Assembly: GCF_013299165.1 (NCBI RefSeq)
Contig: NZ_JAAFKD010000007.1
Span: 184,574-248,573, forward strand
Direction: 5' to 3'
DNA: 64,000 nucleotides
From: Microcoleus sp. bin38.metabat.b11b12b14.051
GTDB taxonomy: Bacteria; Cyanobacteriota; Cyanobacteriia; Cyanobacteriales; Microcoleaceae
Below are positions 58,314-64,000 of this stretch, piece by piece. A model generated the notes under the pieces. It did not search any database. It saw only the letters and a program-made list of their open reading frames with translations, and was not told the origin of the DNA. Every line of letters begins with the position of its first letter. The first letter of the stretch is position 1. The position numbers and the translations under genes were made by a program.

Positions 58314-58535
58314 ATGAATTTTACGTCAACTTTGTTGAAAATAGATTTGGCGGTACTGAGCTGCGTATTGGGGTTAATGGCTTTAATTTACAATTCTTTG
58401 AAAGCAGTGCAGAAAGAAGCAATTCTATCTGCACAGGGTCAAGTTAGACTTGAGAAAACTTTAGAATTTTACGGCAAGCGACTCGACAACGTTGAATCCT
58501 GGATCTCTGGAAATTCTGGCTTTAAGGAGCGCTAA
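58314..58535 (+). CDS. Small membrane protein with coiled coil
   Basis: 73 residues from ATG at 58314. One membrane helix (about 9-27, IDLAVLSCVLGLMALIYNSL) followed by a charged coiled coil (RLEKTLEFYGKRLDNVESWI). The architecture resembles small holin- or spanin-type lysis proteins, and an L,D-transpeptidase-like gene lies two genes on. This is inference only. Confidence 0.7.
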   Translation: MNFTSTLLKIDLAVLSCVLGLMALIYNSLKAVQKEAILSAQGQVRLEKTLEFYGKRLDNVESWISGNSGFKER

Positions 58536-58540
58536 AAAAA

Positions 58541-58735
58541 ATGCCTAGAATAACCGCGAGAGAACTGCTGGCAAATCCTAATCCAAGTTTAACAGAGTTA
58601 GTTGATGCAATAGCGAGGTTGTCCGAGGATAAGGGTTATTTGCAGGGGCGAACAGGTTTTGCGAAAACAATCGCTGAAACTGATTATTTAATTGACGCAT
58701 TGCGCGAGCGCGTTAGGGAAATTGAGAACAAATGA
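58541..58735 (+). CDS. Unknown small helical protein
   Basis: 64 residues, Glu/Arg-rich, helical (LTELVDAIARLSEDKGYLQG, TDYLIDALRERVREIENK). The stop overlaps the next ATG (ATGA). Confidence 0.7.
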   Translation: MPRITARELLANPNPSLTELVDAIARLSEDKGYLQGRTGFAKTIAETDYLIDALRERVREIENK

Positions 58736-59181
58736 CAGCACACAATTTATTTTTTACTATGCGGTTGCGAGCTGCTGCCGAACTTTTGGTCGGTAACTTG
58801 CAACTAATGTACCCAGATGGAAACAAGATTAACTACACGGCAACTTCTGGCTGTGCGGGCTGGCAACAAGAGGGTGATCAGTGGCAGCGGGGAAAGGGCC
58901 CAATCCCACAAGGGTTTGACTACAAAATACCAACTACGCCTTACTGGTCGGATACGCGAGGGATTGAAGGCAACTTTTTTCACATCACGCCCGATCCGGT
59001 TGTTTCTCCCACAGGGTTGACTCGCTCTGAGTTTGGTATTCACTTTGACGCTGGGTTTCCAGGGAGTGCTGGGTGTATTGTGTTTGATCGGGAATTTGGA
59101 TGGGGAAGATTTTGCGAGCGGATGCGGGCGATCGCCCTATCGGGCGTTGAGTACATCCCGCTGCAAGTTGTCTATTCTTAG
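58732..59181 (+). CDS. L,D-transpeptidase-like protein, possible lysis enzyme
   Basis: 149 residues. RSEFGIHFDAGFPGSAGCIV gives the His...Ser-x-Gly-Cys arrangement of the L,D-transpeptidase/DUF2778-type active site, with FHITPDP upstream. There is no signal peptide, so it would need another route to the wall, for example the small membrane protein encoded upstream. It is the last gene of the module. An alternative reading is an unrelated Cys hydrolase. Confidence 0.7.
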   Translation: MTAHNLFFTMRLRAAAELLVGNLQLMYPDGNKINYTATSGCAGWQQEGDQWQRGKGPIPQGFDYKIPTTPYWSDTRGIEGNFFHITPDPVVSPTGLTRSEFGIHFDAGFPGSAGCIVFDREFGWGRFCERMRAIALSGVEYIPLQVVYS

Positions 59182-59855
59182 TCTGGGGATTCATTACAGA
59201 GCGTTTCCGAATTGCCCCTACAAATAATTTTGACAGCCCAAATATTAAAAGATTCTAAAATTTATTGACAAATTAGTCACTTTTATGTGCGATCGCCCAA
59301 AAGCCCGAAGATTTGACCTTTGGCGATTTTTCGAGTTGAGAATTGGGGAATTAGCTATAGCATAAGGGTTTGGAGCAAAGCTCAGCATTTGGGTTCAGGG
59401 TTGATGGTGTCGAATTTAGAAATAATCGCACTCATCAATTCCTGTAAGGATTTAATGCTAAGCCGAGACGCATTTGTCGATCGAGAAAATCCCCTCCTCC
59501 GGTAGCAGGCCCGGCCTGAGGCGCCACCAAAAATCAGGTTTTACTACCCGAAGACAGAGGCAGGATTCGCGAACTAAAGATTAAAATCTTCGTAACAAAG
59601 CAGGCGCTATCTGTTGGCCACCGCACATCCGAGGCTTCGATTCGAGTCCGCACTTCCTCAAGCTTCTGGCTGCAAAAACCGATCTCGAACTTCGCTCGAA
59701 ACCTGGTTTTTCCCAAATATCGTTACAGCCACCAGCAAAACTAGAAAAACCCAGAACTCTTGAATTTTTCTGCCTAGTTCCTCTGAGAATCTCGATCGCG
59801 AATCGCGAATTTTTGCAAGCCTTTTGGTCACAACTTAACAATTATTAATTACCGA
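59182..59855. other. Intergenic after the module, no gene seen
   Basis: About 670 bases with stops in all frames. If the module is integrated, one attachment site might lie here or nearby. CGATTCGAGTCCGCAC at about 59637 faintly recalls a tRNA T-arm, but no tRNA folds. Confidence 0.5.
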
Positions 59856-59861
59856 TTGCCC

Positions 59862-60287
59862 ATGAAAGCTCAAAAAGAACTTTGGCGCGTTATCCTCGCA
59901 GTAGCTATCAGTATTGTAGGCGTGCTCCACTTTGCAGTGCCCGCACCCTTTATCAGAATCGTCCCGCCCCAGCTTCCTTACCCGGAAGCATTGGTTTATA
60001 TCAGCGGCTTTTTCGAGATTTTGGGGGGAATTGGGCTGTTAATTCCTGCCGTTAGCAGAGCGGCGGCGTGGGGCTTAATTGCCCTGTTTATTGCCGTGTT
60101 TCCGGCTAATATCAATCAAGCCGTCAACAGCATTCCCATAGAAGGAATTCCACACCAGCCATTACTGTATTGGTTCAGGCTGCCTTTTCAAGCTGTCTTG
60201 ATTGCTTGGGCCTGGGTTTATACCCAACCAGACGAAGGTAAACCTCGGGCTTCGGTAGTTCCAGATACAACCCAAAACGTTCAATGA
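59862..60287 (+). CDS. DoxX-family membrane protein
   Basis: 141 residues from ATG at 59862. Four membrane helices (VILAVAISIVGVLHF, YISGFFEILGGIGLLIPAV, AAAWGLIALFIAVFPANI, LPFQAVLIAWAWVY). The conserved PxxxF...GxxEilgGigLl pattern is typical of DoxX-like proteins. Function uncertain. The stop overlaps the start of the next gene (ATGA). Confidence 0.85.
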   Translation: MKAQKELWRVILAVAISIVGVLHFAVPAPFIRIVPPQLPYPEALVYISGFFEILGGIGLLIPAVSRAAAWGLIALFIAVFPANINQAVNSIPIEGIPHQPLLYWFRLPFQAVLIAWAWVYTQPDEGKPRASVVPDTTQNVQ

Positions 60288-60904
60288 AGCAGTTCGACTA
60301 TTCTTTGGATTTTAAGAACCTCGACTTTCGACAGCACCCGGAACTTTATCGAGTGGGGAAAGGAGAACAGGGAGTGCTGTTGGTGGAGCCATACAAAGCA
60401 GAAATTCTGCCTTGGTGGAGATTTAAGACTCCTGAAATTGCCACCGAGTCCAGCAGCAAAATTTACGCCTTGTTTTTAGAGTATCTCGATGCCGGTGATT
60501 TTGTCGGAGCCGACATGGCTCGCAAGTTCTTGCAGATGGGATATACTCCAATACGGTTTACTTAAGACTGTTCAGTCTATAAAATCATGTGAAAAATAAA
60601 CACTGCGATTGCTTCGCGGGTACGCTCGCAATGACAAAAAAACTTTAAGTGAACCGTATTGGGATATACTCTATCGCGCCGCTACGCTAACCACAAAAGC
60701 GGCCGAAAATACCAGCAGAACCCTCAGAAGCTGGAATCTGTAGCAGAACAAGCCGCAGCGAGAAAAGATATTTTGCCGTTAGAAGCAGATCCGGTGAAAG
60801 CAGCATCCGCCGCCATTTTTCAAGAGAAATGGATGCTGGCAAAAACCAACGAGAAATATCTCCAGCTTTTAGCCAGACACCGGCAGATGTACGAATCTTC
60901 TTGA
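60284..60904 (+). pseudogene. DUF4385 gene interrupted by a MITE
   Basis: 60284-60547 encodes MKQFDYSLDFKNLDFRQHPE...MARKFLQMGYT, and 60663-60904 continues MGYTLSRRYANHKSGRKY to LLARHRQMYESS. With the 115-bp insert and one target copy removed, the frame is continuous and gives a normal-length DUF4385 protein of unknown function. As it stands the first part ends after PIRFT. It was probably coupled to the DoxX-like gene. Confidence 0.88.
60548..60662. mobile_element. 115-bp MITE with 18-bp inverted ends and 8-bp target duplication
   Basis: Ends CCAATACGGTTTACTTAA and TTAAGTGAACCGTATTGG are inverted repeats with one mismatch. The target GATATACT is duplicated at 60540-60547 and 60663-60670. 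There is no ORF inside, so mobilisation must come from a transposase elsewhere. A diverged relative is at 40726. Confidence 0.93.
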
Positions 60905-61046
60905 GGCAAGCCTGAGGATTGACATCCCCATCTAACATATAGCCGAGTCTCAAATTTTAGACTCTGGTATAGTATTAGCCCCCAGGGCAGCAGTGGAGTT
61001 GTGCTTGCCTATCTGGGGGCATAACTGATTTGCCACACCCTAGAAT

Positions 61047-61514
61047 TTAACGATCGTCTTCTTCTGTTTGCCACTGGCGCCACATTTCAAAGGCATTAAA
61101 TCCCCTGTATTGCAGGTAATTCAAGACTTTGCCCTTGGTTTTCGGATCTACATTACCGATCGCCTCTATCTTGTATTTCCGCATGACTTTGGCTTTTAAT
61201 TGGGCCAGTTGTTCTGCTTCTGAGTCCTGATTTTGGTCTAATTCTTCTTCCCAGACTTGCTCGAACAAATCGCTAGCAATTCCTTTTTGCAAGCACTTGC
61301 GCTTGACGGCTGATTTCCCGTATTTGCCCGCAGCAGAGGCGATCGAGTTTGCCACCAAGCGAGTGTCAGACTGATAGCCCCGGTCTTGAATTTGCGCGAT
61401 CGCCTCCAATATTTCCTCATTGCCAAAACCTTTCTCTTGCCCCTTTTTGCGAAGTTCAGAGGCACTGTAGTCTTTGCGGGACAAGAGAAAATAGAAATAG
61501 TCAAGACAGCTCAT
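61047..61514 (-). CDS. recX: Regulatory protein RecX
   Basis: 155 residues. YFYFLLSRKDYSASELRKKG, IAQIQDRGYQSDTRLVANSI and KVLNYLQYRGFNAFEMWRQW are the three tandem three-helix RecX modules. RecX modulates RecA filaments. No recA lies in the window. It is 90 bases upstream (relative to cyAbrB transcription) of nothing else on its strand and may share a transcript with the cyAbrB gene. Confidence 0.92.
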   Translation of the reverse strand: MSCLDYFYFLLSRKDYSASELRKKGQEKGFGNEEILEAIAQIQDRGYQSDTRLVANSIASAAGKYGKSAVKRKCLQKGIASDLFEQVWEEELDQNQDSEAEQLAQLKAKVMRKYKIEAIGNVDPKTKGKVLNYLQYRGFNAFEMWRQWQTEEDDR

Positions 61515-61604
61515 CAGTTAAATTGAAGGGTGGCGCGCAAATACTCGTGTAGCGAATGTGAAATCCAGTAGCCTTGCTATCGGCCGACTGCATCGCTATA
61601 TCCT

Positions 61605-62015
61605 CTATTCTTCTGTATCCTCCTCTTCATCATCCACTTCCACATCCGGTCTGTCCACATCGATCTGAATCAAGCGAATGTGCTTGTATCCGAGTTTAAT
61701 TTCAAACTCGTCACCCGGCTTTAATCCCATTTCTTGGGTATAATTTGCTCCGATCACGATCGAGCCATTCTTGTGAACGCTAGCTCGATAACTCGCTTCT
61801 CGCCCGCGTCCGTCTGCTTTCGACTTCTCTAGCTCAATGCCCTTAGCAGCTAATACTGCATCGTAAAACTCAGCCAGGTTAATCCGGGTTTCTCCACTCT
61901 TGCTGACTGTGAAGTAGCCGCAAAGCTTTGCAAGTTCTCTGCGCGGCAAATCGCTGCCTTTGATTTTTTGAAGCAGACCTTTTCCTGTTAAGGGTGCTGT
62001 AGCTGTTTCTGCCAT
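61605..62015 (-). CDS. cyAbrB-family transcriptional regulator
   Basis: 136 residues. MAETATAPLTGKGLLQKIKG, REASYRASVHKNGSIVIGAN then YTQEMGLKPGDEFEIKLGYK: the C-terminal AbrB-like swapped-hairpin domain of cyanobacterial cyAbrB proteins, with an acidic tail (EVDDEEEDTEE). These are abundant regulators linked to carbon/nitrogen balance. Which clade (A or B) I cannot settle. Confidence 0.92.
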   Translation of the reverse strand: MAETATAPLTGKGLLQKIKGSDLPRRELAKLCGYFTVSKSGETRINLAEFYDAVLAAKGIELEKSKADGRGREASYRASVHKNGSIVIGANYTQEMGLKPGDEFEIKLGYKHIRLIQIDVDRPDVEVDDEEEDTEE

Positions 62016-63126
62016 TGACCTTACCTCGCTTATTGGACTTTACTTATATCAATTACAACACATTAGATTAACTTTGTTGCACTGTCAATACTAAGAATTA
62101 GGAATATTATGATTCTGGATAAATTTCTGCGGTTTCAAAACCGGGGGTGCAAGTTAAGGATGCTCGAAGGGCGATCTATTTGCTGCTGGCCCTCAAAATG
62201 CTTGCCCAACCTCGAAGAGCGATCGCGCGGGGAATTATTGTCGCAAATTAAATGCTTTACTTTTTTACAGTAAAGTCTGTTGCCTGCATTTACCAATCCC
62301 GCTCCTGTCGGCGGTTAAAGTAAAAAGCAAGACAGCGATGAATGGAAATACCTAGTGCGCCACCGCAGCAAATCTGCCCAAAGCATTTACTGGTACGGGG
62401 TCAACTTTTACATCAACAAGGCGAGGCAGCACTTGTTCTCGATGGCGCTGCCACCTAGCTACTTGTAAACCCTGTTTTTCGGGCAGCCAATCCCGTCAAA
62501 ACGCCAAATACCGAGCCACAATCTTCTATTAAGGTACGGGGCATCTAACTCGCACAGAACGCACTCCGGCGAGGGCAATCCCGTAAAAACCGAAGCAAAT
62601 TTCACCTGTTCGTTGAACGAGTTTTAGCTTAAATCTGACCAGCGCGGGCGCGACTCCAGAAACATCACACAGCTAGCAATAGATGAAAAATACCACGAGC
62701 GATCGGGGATTGGAGATTGGGGAATCACTGATGACGATTTCGGGTGGGGCGAGATCGCACTCGCAGTTGCATTTTCTGGTGAAACTGCGATGAGCTACTG
62801 CGCCAGCGAAAGATTGTCTGTGATGTTCGAGGGAGCGAGGGTGCGATGCGGATGCGGATGCACCAGAGCAGACAACAGTGAGGAATTGTTCGTGGAAATA
62901 TACAATCTATAATACTGTGCGACTTGATGCGCGATCGCGCTAGATTATTTCGCCACTCTTGAGGCGAACCCGCTTTCTTTGTAGGGTGACAGGGGGAACT
63001 AGGAAAAATCTTTCGACTAATGCCCCGCAGCCAAAGAATTAGAGGTGATTTTTACCGGGTAATTTCCAGATACCCAGTTAAATGCACAACAGCTTAAATA
63101 TTTGAGGCGCGATAAATTATCGCCTT
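62016..63126. other. Long intergenic region, possible gene remnants
   Basis: About 1.1 kb with stops in all frames. A 49-codon open stretch at 62319-62468 reads HRSKSAQSIYWYGVNFYINK then ARQHLFSMALPPSYL and looks like a gene fragment, without a good start. Otherwise nothing recognised. Confidence 0.5.
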
Positions 63127-63289
63127 TCTCAAAAACCTGAGGTACGGGTTTAGATTTTAGATTTTAGATTTTAGATTTTAGATTTTAGATTTTAGATTTT
63201 AGATTGGGAGATTTTAGATTTTAGATTTTAGATTTTAGATTGGGAGATCGAGCCGGTCAATACCTGATATGAGAGCTCAAATTGCTATA
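63127..63289. mobile_element. MITE related to the 10669 pair, with TTTTAGA expansion
   Basis: Left part CTCAAAAACCTGAGGTACGGG and right part CAATACCTGATATGAGAGCTC then AAATTGCTATA are inverted and match the TACCTCA...GAGAACTGCTATA ends at 10669-10942. The interior is a heptamer TTTTAGA tract at 63152-63240. The left TATAGCC end is missing. Confidence 0.6.
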
Positions 63290-63797
63290 GCAGCATTTCG
63301 CGGCATGGAGTTTCTGTGGAAATTACTGGTTTCTACTCGTTGTCGGCAAGCTGCCAGACTCTCAAAATTTACCCACCATCCGCAGGATAGCTAAAACTTA
63401 TAGCCGCTTCCACAATTACTGATTCTCAAATATAGGTACCGCCTGCTGGATAACGGTGTTGTTAATTTTTGCCACTCTTTGTTTACATTGTCTGCTGCGA
63501 CACTCTCGGAATGCTCGATCGAGTATTCCGAGACTGACGCCCCACATTCTGATACCATTTTCTCAAAAAAATACAACAGCAGGGCAACTCCAAACCCGCT
63601 GGTACAGTAACAATATGCAGTCACAGTTTCATCGCGATCGCAATATGTAGCGCTGCCAACTGCGTGAAATTCCCAGACACAATCGCAGAAACTGCGTTTG
63701 GCCGTATTGCGCGCGCCTGAGCTGGAAATTAACTGGGATTTAGAGGCAAGCAGGTCTATTACTCTGGCTCCATCATCAAAAAAATGGGTCTGAAACC

Positions 63798-63814
63798 CCG
63801 TCCTTCTAGGACGG
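63798..63814 (+). repeat. Hairpin at the left end of an IS200/IS605-type element
   Basis: CCGTCCTTCTAGGACGG, 7-bp stem and 3-nt loop, placed 51 bases before the tnpB start. Such hairpins mark the ends of IS605-like elements. Confidence 0.65.
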
Positions 63815-63827
63815 CTTTGTATTAGAG

Positions 63828-63857
63828 TTTACATTTTCACGAAATAGATGCTATAAT
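63828..63857 (+). promoter_or_regulatory. Sigma70-type promoter of tnpB
   Basis: TTTACA (63828-63833), 18-base spacer, TATAAT (63852-63857), 7 bases before the tnpB ATG, so the transcript would be leaderless or nearly so. Confidence 0.6.
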
Positions 63858-63864
63858 GTGAAGT

Positions 63865-64000
63865 ATGACACAAAAAGCATTCAAGTACCGATTCTATCCA
63901 ACTCAGTCGCAAGAAAACTTGCTGAGAAGAACGATGGGCTGTGCTCGTTTGGTTTACAACAAAGCCCTTGCTCTTAGAACAGAGGCTTGGTATGAAAGAC
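63865..64000 (+). CDS. tnpB: tnpB (OrfB) of an IS200/IS605-type element, 5' part only
   Basis: 45 codons are visible from ATG at 63865: MTQKAFKYRFYPTQSQENLL, RRTMGCARLVYNKALALRTE. This is the standard N-terminus of TnpB/OrfB. The gene continues past the window. No tnpA precedes it, so it may be a tnpB-only (IS1341-type) element. Confidence 0.88.
   Translation, partial: MTQKAFKYRFYPTQSQENLLRRTMGCARLVYNKALALRTEAWYER

Noticed and set aside
59600..59670. Possible tRNA T-arm (GATTCGAGTCC) after the phage-like module
   Set aside because: No acceptor, D-arm or anticodon stem could be paired around it.
63391..63624. 77-codon minus-strand frame near the window end
   Set aside because: No family resemblance, no ribosome site, antisense frames equally open.

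Overview
The window reads as chromosomal DNA of a filamentous, non-heterocystous cyanobacterium (Oscillatoriales; Microcoleus/Oscillatoria-like by inference). The evidence is dense HIP1-type GCGATCGC octamers, heptanucleotide tandem repeats, a biliverdin-type phytochrome, an HCF173-like CIA30/SDR protein, pentapeptide-repeat, DUF4168 and cyAbrB proteins, and an NtcA-type nitrogen promoter. No rRNA, tRNA or CRISPR array was found.

Region 1 (1-42 kb) is ordinary chromosome with unusually repeat-rich spacers. In order it holds: a PknK-type Ser/Thr kinase with an ATPase module (minus strand, cut by the window start); an orphan sugar-type ABC permease between two oppositely oriented hairpin-repeat arrays; an HCF173-like protein; a bacteriophytochrome whose phospho-acceptor His is Tyr; an IS200/IS605 element with tnpA and a frameshifted tnpB; an Hpt protein; an exported four-repeat protein; an EamA transporter; an SDR; a zinc alcohol dehydrogenase; an RTX-like protein; an ABC-2 ATPase/permease pair; a Uma2 protein; NADH-type nitrite reductase nirB-nirD behind an NtcA promoter and a 480-nt leader; a solo HEAT-repeat protein; a pentapeptide protein; a subtilase coupled to a small protein; a 1.7-kb compound repeat array; a second SDR; an NTF2-like exported protein; murG; and the urease accessory genes ureE, ureF and ureG.

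Region 2 (42.5-59.2 kb) is accessory DNA. An IS110-type transposase is followed by a tight four-gene minus-strand operon of unknowns. A divergent control region with repeated GAAGACTT half-sites separates it from a ribbon-helix-helix gene, which is followed by an HU-like gene, several small genes and a compact tyrosine recombinase. A 13-gene plus-strand module (50.4-59.2 kb) then holds a tail-fibre-like protein, large unknown proteins, a glycine-rich hydrophobic protein, a very basic small protein, two small proteins of possible virion type, a YkgJ-type cysteine-cluster protein, a small membrane protein and an L,D-transpeptidase-like protein. I saw no recognisable terminase, portal, capsid or packaging ATPase. 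GATCGC is absent from about 49.88 to 55.67 kb, as expected of foreign DNA. This is the best candidate for an undescribed element. Two places in it show overlapping reading frames that look genuinely coding and join at homopolymer runs, suggesting frameshifting.

Region 3 (59.2-64 kb) returns to chromosome: a DoxX-like protein, a DUF4385 gene broken by a 115-bp MITE with clear inverted ends and an 8-bp target duplication, recX, a cyAbrB regulator, a largely empty 1.8 kb, and the start of another IS200/IS605-type tnpB that runs off the end.

A recurring theme is small repeated elements entering genes. There are in-frame inserts in the kinase (two sites), the phytochrome and ureF, duplicated 3' ends after two genes, and a stop codon supplied by a heptamer array.
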